Positions 11,601 to 24,179 of a stretch of 64,000 nt of DNA are shown piece after piece. The notes under the pieces were generated by a model. That model made no database searches. It saw nothing but the letters and a program-made list of their open reading frames with translations, and had not been told where the DNA came from. Both the position numbers and the translations under genes were made by a program. Every line of letters starts with the position of its first letter. Position 1 is the stretch's first letter. The DNA is from Valencia hispanica. Lineage: Eukaryota; Chordata; Actinopteri; Cyprinodontiformes; Valenciidae. The stretch is from assembly GCA_963556495.2 (NCBI GenBank), contig OY747716.1, positions 33,508,318-33,572,317 on the forward strand, read 5' to 3'.

Positions 11601-14600
11601 GTGTTGAATATCTTTGGCTAAATTGAGGTTGCATTCAGTCTAAGGTATGTGCTGGCAGCATTTGTTTGCTCCTTGATTTGTAGGTGTTGTTATGCTGTGA
11701 CAAAACTACAAATAATGAAGGGAAGCAATAAACCCAAAAAGGAATGCATCACCTGACATGACATACCTTTCCTGCACACCTGCAAAAGAAGACTACTAGT
11801 GAAACTGACTTAAAACTATTTGTTTGTCATTAAATTCAAAATGTGAAGTATCCTCTAGCACCTCCTTAATTTTGCAAAAGTGCATATTTAAAGAGGTTTG
11901 GCCTCAAACAGGGATTAAAACCCAAAACTCGTCATCAATAACTGTTTCTGAAGCCTAAACTCTAGAAGGTATTGTACAGTGGCTTCCAAAAGTAATCGGC
12001 CCCCTTGAACTTTTCCACATTTTGTCACATTACAGCCACAAACATGAATCAATTTATTGGAATTCCACGTGAAAGACCAATACAAAGTGGTGTACACGTG
12101 AGAAGTGGAATGAAAATCATACATGATTCCAAACATTTTTTACAAATAAATAACTGAAAAGTGGGGTGTGCGTAATTATTCAGCCCCCTTTGGTCTGAGT
12201 GCAGTCAGTTGCCCATAGACATTGCCTGATGAGTGCTAATGACTAAATAGAGTGCACCTGTGTGTAATCTAATGTCAGTACAAATACAGCTGCCCTGTGA
12301 CGGCCTCAGAGGTTGTCTAAGAGAATGGTGGGAACAACAACACCATGAAGTCCAAAGAACACACCAGACAGGTCAGGGATAAAGTTATTGAGAAATTTTA
12401 AGCAGGCTTAGGCTACAAAAAGATTTCCCAAGCCTTGAACATCCCACAGAGCACTGTTCAAGCGATCATTCAGAAATGGAAGGAGTATGGCACAACTGTA
12501 AACCTACCAAGACAAGGCCGTCCACCTAAACTCACAGGCCGAACAAGGAGAGCGCTGATCAGAAATGCAGCCAAGAGGCCCATGGTGACTCTGGACGAGC
12601 TGTAGAGATCTAAAGCTCAGGTGGGGGAATCTGTCCATAGGACAACTATTAGTCGTGCACTGCACAAAGTTGGCCTTTATGGAAGAGTGGCAAGAAGAAA
12701 GCCATTGTTAAAGGAAAACCATAAGAAGTCCCGTTTGCAGTTTGCCACAAGCCATGTGGGGGACACAGCAAACATGTGGAAGAAGGTGCTCTGGTCAGAT
12801 GAGACCAAAATGCAAAACACTATGTGTGGCGGAAAACTAACACTGCACATCACTCTGAACACACCATCCCCACTGTCAAATATGGTGGTGGCAGCATCAT
12901 GCTCTGGGGGTGCTTCTCTTCAGCAGGGACAGGGAAGCTGGTCAGAGTTGATGGGAAGATGGATGGAGCCAAATACAGGGCAATCTTGGAAGAAAACCTC
13001 TTGGAGTCTGCAAAAGACTTGAGACTGGGGCGGAGGTTCACCTTCCAGCAGGACAACGACCCTAAACATAAAGCCAGGGCAACAATGGAATGGTTTAAAA
13101 CAAAACATATCCATGTGTTAGAATGGCCCAGTCAAAGTCCAGACCTAAATCCAATCGAGAATCTGTGGCAAGATCTGAAAACTGCTGTTCACAAACACTG
13201 TCCATCTAATCTGACTGAGCTGGAGCTGTTTTGCAATGAAGAATGGGCAAGAATTTCAGTCTCTACATGTGCAAAGCTGGTAGAGACATACCCTAAAAGA
13301 CTGGCAGCTGGAATTGCAGCAAAAGGTGGTTCTGCAAAGTTTTGATTTAGGGGGCTGAATAATTACGCACACCCCACTTTTCAGTTATTTATTTGCAAAA
13401 AAATTTTGGAATCATGTATGATTTTCGTTCCACTTCTCACGTGTACACCACTTTGTATCGGTCTTTCACGTGGAATTCCAATAAAATTCATTCATGTTTG
13501 TGGCTGTAATGTGACAAAATGTGGAAAAGTTCAAGGTAGCCGAATACTTTTGCAAGCCACTGTAGTTTGATCATTGCGGTTTTGAAACTGTAACTTTTTA
13601 GATGTCATATAAATTACTTTGCAACCGGTAAATGCCCCATTATGCTTGACCATTTTAGTCAAAAACATCTATGGACAGTTTTACTGTGATTTAGATGTAA
13701 ACCCAGAACTACTCAGTTTTGATATAATATTCCAAAAGCCTTAACAGTCATTTAATAATCTGTTTTAATCATCTCCTCTTCTTCAGGTACACATCTCCAG
13801 ACTTCTTGTATGTGCGCTCCTGGCTCCCCTGCATATTCTTCTCAGGCGGTGTTACTGTGGGTAACATCGGACGGCAACTGGCCATGGTAAGGTTGCTTCC
13901 TTTTATTTGGGTTTTCTGTTTTAAATGAAAGATTAAACTTGCAAACTGATGCTTAAAATTATATTTACATCACACAGTTTAAAGAATATTGGCTGTTGTT
14001 TGGTACACCAATAAATCGGCCTTTGATACAAGTACAAAAACCTTTTGATTCTGCAATTGCTTACCTGTATTCGTTCCCATTGACCAATCAGAGGCCCCTT
14101 ATTTATCAAACTACTTTTAGCTACAGAAGTTTTACTGGAATATTTCACATTTGTTCTGATTCTGACATGAGTGCCTTGATGTTGACTAGTTGAAATTTAG
14201 AAGTAACCAGTAGATGTCCTTTTTTCTGCTGTATTTGCTCAGAATAACCCCACTGTATTAATTTCCATCAACTTCTGTGCTATTCATCAATTTAAAAAGA
14301 CTTCCAAAAGAGTCCTATTCGCCACATGCTTTTTAGCAATTATGTAACAGAGCCACAGAGCTCGCTGATAAGATTGTGAAATGGTTTAAATTTTTGCAAA
14401 GAGCATTGGATGCCCCCCTCCCCCTGCTTTTCTGTCATAATTATCCCATCAAGTCAGCTTTGATGTCTTCATTAAGCTTGTGCCTGGAAGCCTCACCTCA
14501 TTCTGTCTGTAAAGTAAGAGTCCTGTCACTCCCTCAGTTTGACTCAGCGAGAGCGTGAAAGCAGATTAAGAGCTCTTGTTTTTCACAGTCGCTGCAAGGC

Positions 14601-16648
14601 GCTGAGAGCTAGTCAGGACTCTGTTGACCAGAGGGTCATTCGCTGCTTGTTGTTTTTGTTTACTCTGAGGCCTGTGCAAGTCTGTACTTGGGTGTTTGTG
14701 TGTGTGTCCCCCACACACACTTTTTTTTGGTGCTGCAGCCAATTTATGAGAAGGATCAGGGGTAGAAGTAACTTTTTGTTTTGTTCTTTTGCACCACCAA
14801 CATTTGTTTTTTGTTTTCAGATCAGTATTTATTGTGTTTAATCTTTAAGCCTGTTACAGTGGAACGATTTGTTTAGCTGAATTAATGAATGGCTGATATT
14901 TTTACCACAGTTTCAGAGTTAAAGATTGAAAAATACCACAATTCTTACCATCGTGCTTAAACTGTACTTTATTTTCCCAAATGTTCATTTGTTCTTTCAG
15001 AAAGAGGAACAGAAACTCTTACATTAGTTCAGATGTCAGTGTTAGATGTCAGCTGTTGTTTTCAAGGATTTCCCAATCAGGTTTTTTTTATCTCCCAATA
15101 ATGATCTGAGTCAATTAGGTTTAGAAAGTTTATGCCATTAATTTCATAAGTAATGCATGATGTATGTTAGAATTGTGACTGTGTCCCACTCGACTCATTC
15201 AACCAATGACGTTCTGGACACTAAAGCATCCGTTTTTCCTGGCAGCAACGGTTATTTTGTCTAAACATGCAGCAATCTGATTTTTCTAAAACTTTGTTTT
15301 AGCCAATTCTGATTTCAATTTAGAGCTATACTTTACTATCATTGAAAATATTTTATCTAGCCTTCTTTTCTGAGCTCTAATTTACTATTTATATTGGAAG
15401 TAAAAGAGACATTGTGCAACTGAGAGAGGAGTTGCTGTTCTTATTTACTTAAAGAAAATACAAAAGGATTACACAGTTGATGTTTCAACTGACTTCAGCA
15501 TATGTTGACAATTAACGCAATTTTGATTAAACAGCAATTAGCAGCTCTGCTGTTATACGCTCAGCCTTTCAGGGTTTAGCTTGAGGACAATTTGCTCCCT
15601 CACTAATTCCACAAAACATCTTTAAGGTTTGCAGAGGCTAAAAGCTCATTTTCATATCTGAAATAAACAAAACTGCAATAAAAACAGAATTGCAAAAGTG
15701 TAAATTGACCAGCACCTGCTGAAGTCCCGCTGTCTGATGTACCAGCCTGAATAAATAAATCTTTTGTTCTTCCTCTGACTATACAAGACCCCCACTGACA
15801 GCAAAAATAGCTAACATTAAGTCTTCTTTTCTCAGTAACAACTTCCACACCGAAGAGTGTTTTGGTTAGCATGACCTAGCTGCATTTAGGTATTGTGAGT
15901 TTGCTGGTCAAGTTCAGTCAAGCTGAAATTTCCCAATACCAATCACCAGCTAATGTCATGAATTATCTCTGTTTTATGAGTAGTTTCTGCAGCACAGCCT
16001 TATCTTGAGCTCTAATTTGGATATTACTAGCTAGTTAAACTTCACTAATGTTCTGACATGTCACCTAAAACACAAATAGCTTTATGAATTGTTTCTAAAT
16101 TGACTCAGTGCACAAAGTTCCGGTCTTAAATAAACTCGCGTCTTGCTCCTGCTAACAATGTTTTCATGCTTAGTTTGCTGTAGTGCTAGGCTATAGCTGG
16201 CATGTTGACCCTCGATTTTCAGTTGTTCTTTTTTATTAACATATCACTCGAATTTAAAACTCATAACATGTAATGAGGTTTTAGCTAATGCCAAGCAGCT
16301 CTCTTAACACTGACTGTCAAGAAGCTTAAACAGCCACTTTAGTCTTCATTAAACATTGAATGTAATTTTAAATGGTAATGAACACTGGGGGTTAGGGTTC
16401 TTTTATATTTTGACATCTGTCCATCAGATTTGAAAACAACCTGGACAATTATGTCGTCAGTATCTGTAAAGGTCTACTTTATGTCTAGTTTGAAAAACTG
16501 TGATGTAAGATTTGATAGGACCAGAGACCTAACTTTACCTATTTTTAATTGATGTATTTGTGTTTGTCTTTCTTTTCACTTCATTCAGATGATTGCAATC
16601 TCTTTTGTCTTTCCTTAGGGTGGCGCAGAGAAACCCCATATGGACTGA
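8279..16648 (+). CDS. insig1: Insulin-induced gene 1 protein, five coding exons (8279-8612, 10883-11007, 11249-11415, 13787-13886, 16619-16648)
   Basis: Seen: the five exons join in frame through GT-AG introns (phases 1, 0, 2, 0) into 251 codons plus TGA. The protein opens [13 protein letters not shown] and contains [49 protein letters not shown] and [16 protein letters not shown], all hallmark stretches of INSIG1. It ends EKPHMD, and the length fits the family (human 277 aa; the fish N-terminus is shorter). Known of the family: a polytopic ER membrane protein that binds oxysterols, retains the SCAP/SREBP complex in the ER and recruits ubiquitin ligases to HMG-CoA reductase. Hydrophobic segments lie at about residues 61-82, 111-120, 140-150, 161-176, 186-206 and 222-236. 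D179 corresponds to the human Scap-binding Asp205, K130 and K132 to ubiquitin sites Lys156 and Lys158, and S181 to Ser207, all at a constant offset of 26. The start is the ATG giving the conserved MPRL. Inference: functional, with no lesion seen. Confidence 0.97.
9479..9737 (+). repeat. LINE 3'-end fragment in insig1 intron 1
   Basis: The stretch reads like the last codons of a non-LTR reverse transcriptase, with a diverged form of the common fish C-terminus FKSxLKTHLF. A short 3' UTR follows, ending GTAAAGTGCTTTATAAATA, the usual tail style of these elements. The clade is unresolved (L2-like is likely). Heavily 5'-truncated. Confidence 0.55.
10490..10736 (+). mobile_element. Tc1/mariner-type terminal fragment
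   Basis: Contains GTGACTTCTGAAGGCAATTG and GAATACTTTCGCAAGGC, the 3' terminal-repeat wording of a widespread fish Tc1 family. Similar wording occurs near 2690-2800 and 24825-24900. No transposase codons remain. Confidence 0.65.
10883..11007 (+). CDS. insig1: insig1 coding exon 2
   Basis: The acceptor is TTTTGTTGCAG. Encodes residues 112-153, including [19 protein letters not shown] with the two ubiquitin-site lysines. The donor is placed as GTT then GTATCC so that the phase agrees with exon 3. This gives Val153 where human and zebrafish INSIG1 have Ala. The alternative donor three bases earlier would delete one residue. Confidence 0.9.
11249..11415 (+). CDS. insig1: insig1 coding exon 3
   Basis: The acceptor is ACCCAG and the donor GTGAGT. 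Encodes residues 154-208 plus two bases, with two membrane segments and the [10 protein letters not shown] loop carrying D179 and S181. Intron 2 before it is only 241 bp. Confidence 0.95.
11977..13562 (+). mobile_element. Tc1/mariner element, near full length, inactive
   Basis: Seen: begins CAGTGGCTTCCAAAAGTA and ends with the inverse wording ACTTTTGCAAGCCACTG. It is flanked by TA on both sides (11975-11976 and 13563-13564), the Tc1 target duplication. The terminal inverted repeats are long, about 200 bp each: the block with CCACGTGAAAGACCAATACA near the left end returns inverted near the right end. Between them lies one transposase reading region. At 1586 bp the length is normal for Tc1. High similarity between the two ends suggests moderate age. 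Confidence 0.92.
12345..13345 (+). pseudogene. Tc1 transposase pseudogene
   Basis: Reading starts at ATG 12345 ([10 protein letters not shown]) with a helix-turn-helix region containing [13 protein letters not shown]. It is broken by TAA at 12399-12401, TAG at 12603-12605 and a frame change with a small deletion near 12815-12830. The catalytic triad of the DDE domain is still visible in pieces: D in WSDETK, D in QQDNDPKH and E in NPIENLW. It ends at TGA 13343-13345. The element cannot make an active protein from this copy, though its ends might still be mobilised in trans. Confidence 0.92.
13787..13886 (+). CDS. insig1: insig1 coding exon 4
   Basis: The acceptor is TTCTTCAG and the donor GTAAGG. 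Encodes [18 protein letters not shown] followed by [15 protein letters not shown], the last membrane segment and the sterol-pocket region of the family. Confidence 0.95.
13887..16618 (+). other. insig1: insig1 intron 4
   Basis: 2732 bp of A+T-rich unique-looking sequence. Open frames here (for example 14539-14841) have no family resemblance. I see no repeat or RNA gene with support. Confidence 0.8.
16619..16648 (+). CDS. insig1: insig1 coding exon 5 (C-terminal tail)
   Basis: The acceptor is TTTCCTTAG. Nine codons, GGAEKPHMD, then TGA. The short EKPH cytosolic tail is typical of INSIG1 and confirms the reading phase at the end of the gene. Confidence 0.93.
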   Translation, partial: GGAEKPHMD

Positions 16649-18970
16649 ACAGTGAACTGCAGAATTGTTAAAGAGGAAGACATGAAGTGAAGAACAGTTT
16701 GAGCAGAAACGAATTCGCGCGATAGGATGAATGAGAAGGATAACCTTAGAGAAACGGACTCCTTGTGTTCGACTCCATCCTCTGTTCTAATAACAAAGTA
16801 CAGGTCAATTATAGCCCATCAGCTAACGTGCCATGCCCTTCGAACCTTCTTGCAGCCAATCGTCATTCCCGTTGTCCTCCATTTGCATTAAGGCATCCTT
16901 CACACTAAACTAGAGGATGGACTTTGCCTTCTTTTGCTTTTGTAGTGTTTTTTTTCCATTTTCTTTTTTTGATGTGATAAATGGACACACAATGATTTTG
17001 TTTCATGAAGTGGACTCCTGTGCTAGCGTTTAAGCTGGGGTCGTATTAGAAAAAAGATGATGAGGTTGCAAATATGGGTGAGATTCTCCTCCCTTTTTCT
17101 TTCTTTTTTTTTAAGCCTGACTGTAATATGGTCACAAAAGGGAAATATAGTCTAAACAAGAAGGCACCCGTCTTCACAGTTGCATAAAAATGTATTCAGT
17201 TGTGTTGCATGTTCCCCGTCAAACCAAATTAAAGTATTTATTTTAGAAACTTTTCACTAAACTAGCAAATGCGTGTGAGATACAGATTGAGGCTTTTCAG
17301 TTTTGAGGAATAGTTTGGGGAATTATTACGTTTGTTTCCAATTTAGCTTTAGTTAAGCTATTAGAGATTAACTATGTAAAAAAAAAAAAAAGCATTAGCT
17401 CTCAAAGCTGCATCTTCCTGTACAGTTCGTTTAGACTTGCTTTAAATTTTCAAGAGCCTCGTAATTGTAAGAGCAATTTCTTAGCTCCAGTTCCCTCACC
17501 TCAACAAAGTTGGAGCAATGCTTTTTATACGAGGCCTTGTAGATCAGATGCAATATGAGTAAATAGCTGCGGGATTGCTTATTTCTTGCATCAGACCTCA
17601 CAGGCTTGCAGATCTGCAGCTGGACTTTTTCAAGAGTTTCTAATTTGGAAATTGGGCTTTGAAAAAATGTTTGCTTAGCTTTTCTGCAAATGGTAAAACA
17701 AGGCTTGTTGCTTGGTAAGTTTTGGTAAAAAGAAAAAAAGGATTAAAAAAAAACTTTTGCTCATAGAGATGAACTTTGCATTTGTTTTCAATATTTTATA
17801 AGAAAGCAAATGGTTTCCCAGAGTGTTGATTTATGTAGATGATGACAGATGGAATGAAAAGCAAAAAAGGTGGTAAGTAAAAGTGCCATTGTTTAGAGTA
17901 TTCTGTACTGAGCAAAAGCACATGGATTTGTGTTCAGGAGGTACACTAAGATATTTGGGATACTTCATGCAAACTTCTTAGCCTCTTCTTTGCATCTGTT
18001 TTTGTTTTGCTTGTAACAAAAGTACCATATTGACTCACAGTTGACTGTCAGTACAATATAAAAAATTTTTTTACGGACTGTATTTTCTACTGTTTTAGTT
18101 CCAGGCAAAATAAAACAGGATTGTAGTTGAAAGGAAAAGAGAATGTACCATAAGTATATCCACCTTTTAGGAGCTAAGTGTCACGTAAAATCATGTGATC
18201 ACGCTCATTTTCCCAGTTGCATCTAAAAACCCACGTTGACAGTTTGGGAACATGCACCGATCAAATGTGTGGGCAGGACATTATTACTTAAGAGTTGCAA
18301 TCTGTGATTGCCTGTGTTTTATAGAATTTAGTGCTTTTGTCACTATAAGGGTTTAGTTTTCTCCTTTGTGTAAAGATAATGTCATTAGTGCTTGTATGTG
18401 TAAAAGCATTCTGTCTATTTAATCACGCAGGTATTGCCACACTAGACCTACAGTATGTTTAGTGTTTAGGGGTCAAGAGGATAAAGTGCAATCACACCAC
18501 ACACACAAGCCGATCATTCTTCTTATTTATCATTCTTGACAAAGGCTTCAAAATAATCTGTGTACATGCAGTGTGAAATGTTTGGAGAGGAAAAAAAAGC
18601 AATAACATCTTTTTGATTTTTGTCAAGTTTCATGCCTTTCGAGTCAACACCAATGACTCTCACCATAGACGAGATTTAAAAAAATATGTTGTGTCAAACT
18701 GTTGATTAAATTTCATTGTGTAGCATTATCTAAGGATACCTGACATATTTTGAATTTCTTGCGGTGGCATACCGCTTCAAGCAATGTGCATTCATTCAGG
18801 TATGCTAAACAAGAGAGGAAGCTTTATTTATTGTATTTTGTTTTTCTTCTGAGGTGGTGAATCACCTTGTTTTATTTTGATGTTTCAATTCTGTGTCTTA
18901 AATTTGAACAATGTATCGTTTTTGCTACCTTGAGTTCAAATGAAAAATAAAAACTGACAAGGATATGTGT
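16649..18970 (+). other. insig1: insig1 3' UTR (approximate end)
   Basis: The stretch from the stop codon to the first good AATAAA signal is T-rich and free of recognised transposons, as expected of a long 3' UTR of about 2.3 kb. The exact cleavage site is inferred. Confidence 0.6.
18946..18951 (+). terminator. insig1: Candidate insig1 polyadenylation signal AATAAA
   Basis: Canonical AATAAA, with a GT-rich stretch (GGATATGTGTTGTCATT) about 10 bases beyond, as expected downstream of a cleavage site. Another AATAAA at about 19020 could serve as an alternative. Confidence 0.6.
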
Positions 18971-19189
18971 TGTCATTAGCATCTTAAAAGGGTGGAAGAA
19001 TGAATTGTATATACTTAAACAATAAAAAAAAACTGTTTAATACTGATACACTCCTGTGAAGAAGTAGATGTTCTTTTGTTTCTTTTTTTCCCACTTTGTG
19101 GGATCAGATCTTCAAATGAAAATAACCAGAGTAAATACAAAATGCTGTTTTCAAACGAAGATTTGATTAAGGGAAAAAAAAGGCTATTC

Positions 19190-20110
19190 AAACAGTCCTA
19201 TGTGAAAGGTAATCACCCCTCTGCAGCTACTGACTGAAAACTCTGTGGCTCCACAAATTGCACACCCTAATTTGTCCTTTTCTACATAACTACCTACTAA
19301 TTAAATTTTACAGGTGTCTAAATCAGATTCATCTTTAATATGTAATCGGAGTGCCTTTTTTCTTTTTTGAAAAGATCCTTACAGTAAAATACTAATTTGC
19401 ATTGTAGTAAAATAACCGTTTGTGTAAGCCATTGCAAACTGTTGCTTATCACCACTTTTAGTCTTGGTAAGGCTTGAAAATTCACCTTAAATTCAGTACT
19501 TTGCAAAAGCAGTTCATACCCCTTCGGCTCATAGGAGAAGCTACATTGATCCACATCCCAGGTGGAAGAATCTTAACAGTACATCCATTAGTCATGCACT
19601 CCACAAACTCGGGTCTTATGGGCTTGTAGCTGGAAGAAAACCATGTTTGAAAGAAAGCCATGTCTGTAGTTTACTACAAGTCATATGGACACAGCAAGCA
19701 TGTGGAAGAAGGTGCTCTATAGTAACTTGAGAGCAATCCGGAACTTTCTGTTCTGCATACATGTTTGGTAGGAAATGTCAATGCAACACAGTGGCGGCAT
19801 CGTCATGCTGTGGGTATTTTTTTTCTTTATGAGGGACAGGGAAACTGGTCAGAGTTTATAAAAGAAAGATGGTTACAGCTAAATGCAGGAAGACTTTATG
19901 CTGACATGTACATTTACCTCCATGCACTTTCCACTGATCAGATTTTATTTATGAAAATAACTAAAAACCAAGCATCCTTTTCCTTATAAAGCAGTTATTC
20001 TATACTTTGTGTTGGACTATCAAAAAATACTAATAAAAGTACATTGAAGCTTGTCATTGTAATGTCATAAAATGAGAAAGATGTAAGAGGGTATTTTTGT
20101 AAAGCACTCA
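19190..20110 (+). mobile_element. Tc1-type relic downstream of insig1
   Basis: Traces of transposase wording are readable: ATTAGTCATGCACTCCACAA, GTGGAAGAAGGTGCTCTATA and GAGGGACAGGGAAACTGGTC. All are strongly decayed and frameshifted. It closes with terminal-repeat wording near 20050-20108. Confidence 0.7.
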
Positions 20111-20330
20111 AAATGCTTCCATTTTACTTTGGAACCCTTAACAGCACAAATGTTACACAAAAATGCTTTTTTAAATCTTTTTTGTGGAAAAGTCCACAAA
20201 ATGGCTACGGTTCGCAGCACACTGATTTTAGACAGTTCCTGACAAACAAAAGAAACATCTCTCCCCATTGTTTGTGAAAAAAGGACTAATCCAAACAGCT
20301 TGAACTATAGCTCTTTTATTTTATTTAGCT

Positions 20331-20720
20331 CTCAAATTATAACAGAATTAAGCTGTCTGGGGAGCTGGTGACTGGCTCTGCTGCCACGGCCAAGCTCAAT
20401 GGATGAGGACGCTCTTTTGTCCCTGCGCTCTGTCACTTCCCAAAGCCACCATGATGTCTTTGGCTGCATCTTCCCTGTCCTTCCTCTTCTTTGTGGGACC
20501 ATCCCCAGCGGGCCAAATAGCCCTGAAACTGCTCTCCTCCCCTTGTGTGTCGCTGGGATCAGGAGGGACTGCCCCTCCTGCTCTTCCTGCCTCTGTCTGC
20601 CCGTTCCCAGAACACGCCTTTCTGGAGGGCAGGCTTCTATTTATACCTAGTGGGGGACTGACAGTTAACCTTTTGCACTGGGAGAAAATGTCTGGGAGAG
20701 CAGCCAAGGTCTGCAGGCTA
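20331..20720. promoter_or_regulatory. Candidate conserved noncoding block next to the CTAT repeat
   Basis: A balanced-composition, repeat-free stretch unlike the A+T-rich surroundings. Open frames on both strands have no family signature. The regulatory role is only a guess from composition. Confidence 0.25.
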
Positions 20721-20741
20721 TTTTGATTAACCGCTCTGAAA

Positions 20742-20909
<168 letters not shown>

Positions 20910-21349
20910 ATACTGGGGCAATGATCCAGCGCCACACACCCTTTCTCCTCTAAGGACGGATAATTGGCTGACTTTCAACCTCCTTTCATTTACAGCCACA
21001 GCACACTGAAAGACTCCATTAAGGCACCCACTCTGCCAACAACCCCCCCTCCTGCCCATAAGCCCCATCCTTCCTTCAGGGCACTAAGACCAGCCAGGCT
21101 GGGCCCTGATCTGATCTATCGATTTGCCCCTCTATAGGTTTGTCCTGGCAGACATCTCCTCGGTGCATGTTAGTGGCTTTAAAAAGGTCTGAGACACAAA
21201 GGCCTGGAAACAGGAGAGCTCTGAAAGTTTCCCTGCTCGGACCTTTTTATTTCTCACTTTACTTTTATGCCTTGACAAAATGATTGTTTTGAAATAAATA
21301 TGGAATGGATTCAGTTGAACACTGTTATCCAGACGGCCCAAGCTGATGT

Positions 21350-23380
21350 GAGATAAATCTTTATTGATTGCAATGGTAGATTGTAAAATTCAACTGGCAA
21401 CAACACGCTAGAAACATTCAGCGTTCAACACATAAACAAAGAATGTACACATATATCCCAAAAGATAATCAAAGTTTACATGCACTCGTTTATAACAGTG
21501 GGACATTACTTTTGGGCTTTGAATTATTTGTTTGAACCATTCTATTTTTAGAGGAGCAAAACATCTTCAATACAACCATACACCCCCGATAATACTTCGT
21601 TGAATGTTCATTAGCAGGTTATTGTGAAATGAAACACTTTTTGTAAAAAAACAACAAGGCTCTGGCAAAATTCTGGCCGGACATTTGACCCCTTGATTTC
21701 ATGTTATTCTGCCTTGTTCATTCCAAAATTAGCTTTGATGTGTTTTTATGGATCATTGCTCAGAACCCCCTCTTCTGTCCACAGAAAGCTTAACAGACCC
21801 TCAGCATGACCCTATCAACACCATGTGGAGATCTTAATCGACCTTAGAAGTGTCTACATTGAAACGGGCGATTTTTCGTTAGCTGGCCCTTTCTCAGTGA
21901 GCGTTAATGTTAAACACCCATGTTTGCAATCCCTGACAGTAGTGTTCCATCATCCTCCAAATAATGGCAGACCTGAGACTTTCAGGGTCCTAGGTTTTTC
22001 TTGAACATCCTATCAATTTCATTACATCTGAGGGTGAAGGTTTTTGTCAGATGGCTGACACTTGGACACAGCTGCGTACTATAGCAGTACAATGATCATA
22101 TTCCAAATACAAGAATAATAATGAAAACACAATAAAATAAATAGCTCATTTTTAATAAGCAGCTTTGATTACACAAAATATTCCAGTTTTATTAGTTAAA
22201 TAAATAGCCTACATTTTATTTATATAACACCTTTCCAAGATGAAAATCCCAGAGTGATTCACAATGACAGAGAAAAAAATGAAAACATGAATAAAATGAC
22301 AAAAAAATAATTAAATGATGCAGATAAAGGAAAATGCAGTGATATCTAAAAGACTCTTATGAAACACCATGTTTACATGAGATTGTCTTTAGTTGCTGTT
22401 TTTTTTATGATAAAGTGACTTTACATAAAAACACATTTTATACATTTGTATAAAGAATTATCAACTGATCCATTGGGTAAAGTTTCTCTCTTCACATAAG
22501 TTCATTGAAGCTTTTGTTTTGTTTTTTCAGTTTGTCTCCCAACGAATTTGTGGTGAGTGAAATCTAAGGATTCAAATGGTGTGGACTAGACTTCATAGGT
22601 TTGCTTTCATATTTATATAAAGCATATGTGTTTTGCAAGTCACTAAAAGTGAGCCAAAAAGCAAGCTATTTTAATTAATGCTTTAAATCAATTTTGGTCA
22701 CGTTTGTGAACTTTTCCTAAAAACCCTCCACTCTACAGTCATTCTTTTAACCATTCCCTGCAAGGGAGTAGTAAAACAATAAAATAAAATGAAGAAATTG
22801 TCTTTCCTGTTACCACCAGATGACAGTGTTTATCTTCTCAGCCAGTCTGGACAAGACATCTGCGGACCCCTAGTGGAGGGACAGGGAACTGAGATGTCTT
22901 GAGAAGCTTTCTCAAGCCAGAATTTCTGTAACATTTTTTGATAATGCAAGTGTTCTTAGTCTTAATAAATGATAAAATGAGTGTTCTTCTGTGATGTGAG
23001 AAAACAAGGTCAAACGCATTAAAAATGCATGTCTCAGTGAGGAAATCAATTTGATAACCTAAAAAGTGCATATATAATTTCCTTAAAGCCTGATGTACAT
23101 ACATTTTTGCATTTGGAAAAGATACATTATTAAGTGGCAACAGGAATATTATTGTTAGAATATTTATCTGGTGCTGCAGCAAGCAGGTTGAGTTACATGC
23201 ATGATAGAAAAGGTCAGTGAAATGGATTGAGAGTGGTGAAAATCCTTGCACACTCTTATTTCTCTGCCAAAAGGTCTTCGGCACCATTAATGTGCTGCTC
23301 TCTCTGATAGATAATGGAAGATTGTGTGTATGTATAAGTGATGGAGGGAGAGAGGGAGGGAGAGGAGGGAAGGGGGGCGT
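21350..23380. other. Intergenic, nothing recognised
   Basis: A+T-rich. The minus-strand frame 22838-23287 (149 codons) has no recognisable domain and no splice context. Confidence 0.6.
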
Positions 23381-23419
23381 TTGGGTCTACTGAGTCTTCA
23401 TTACACCAGAGCAGAGTCC

Positions 23420-23720
23420 ACTGCTGTCCTTTGCCCTCGCTCATTGCCTGTGCCGGCCAGGAATAATGAATTACAGTTGATGCCATGGGAGGGAAGGAGG
23501 GGGGTGAATGACTGGAGTCCATTTTAGATCAAATTACTGCTCAGATCCCATTCAAATGGCAGTCTCGGGCTGCTCTTTGCCTTCTCTATGCACCCCTGTC
23601 TGCGGGGTAAATGATCCGTTCACACCTCCTTTCCATTAACACATTTTAAAGGCCGTTATTCCCACTTTCCCTGCTTTGCTCAATGCTAAATCACCCCAAA
23701 AAATTATTAAAAAACTGATC
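23420..23720. promoter_or_regulatory. Candidate en2 regulatory block
   Basis: A repeat-free, balanced stretch with homeodomain cores (ATAATGAATTACAG, CCATTAAC) and a TCAAATTACTG motif. Resembles conserved noncoding DNA in character only. Confidence 0.3.
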
Positions 23721-24179
23721 CAGCATCAACTTTAAAAGAGTAAACAGCCATCGTCGTGATCATCATGGTGGAGTGGGGGATTTATCAGTTCAGTCAGCAT
23801 GCTGAGCCTCATCCGTGTTGCTTCCCTCCTCTTCCTTCTGTGGGACAATAATAAAAATGACAGCATAAACATTTGGTAATGCCACATTATGCATGCCATC
23901 CAAACAAATTATTCCCAGCGTAAATTAAACACACCTACTGCATCCCACAGCCCAGATCAGACTCTGTAAAATCGACCAGGCCAATAGCGTTGAAAGGTAA
24001 TGGAATAAATCAAGATCCATCATATTATCTGTCCTTAAGTCTACCAATTTTAGCAAGTCACAAACAAAGAAAGACTAAAAGTAGAACACAGGTCAATGAG
24101 CTCAGGATTTTCTTTAGAGGAAATAAGGAAGTAATGAACAAAAGAGTGAGAAGTTGCTCTGCTGATTTAAGGTTAAAGG

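Larger units (their letters stand above)
11416..13786 (+). other. insig1: insig1 intron 3
   Basis: 2371 bp, two thirds of it a Tc1 element inserted in the same orientation as the gene. The remaining flanks carry nothing recognisable. Splice sites are intact on both sides. Confidence 0.9.

Noticed and set aside
22838..23287. 149-codon minus-strand open frame
   Set aside because: A+T-rich, no domain, overlaps other frames and lacks splice or promoter context.
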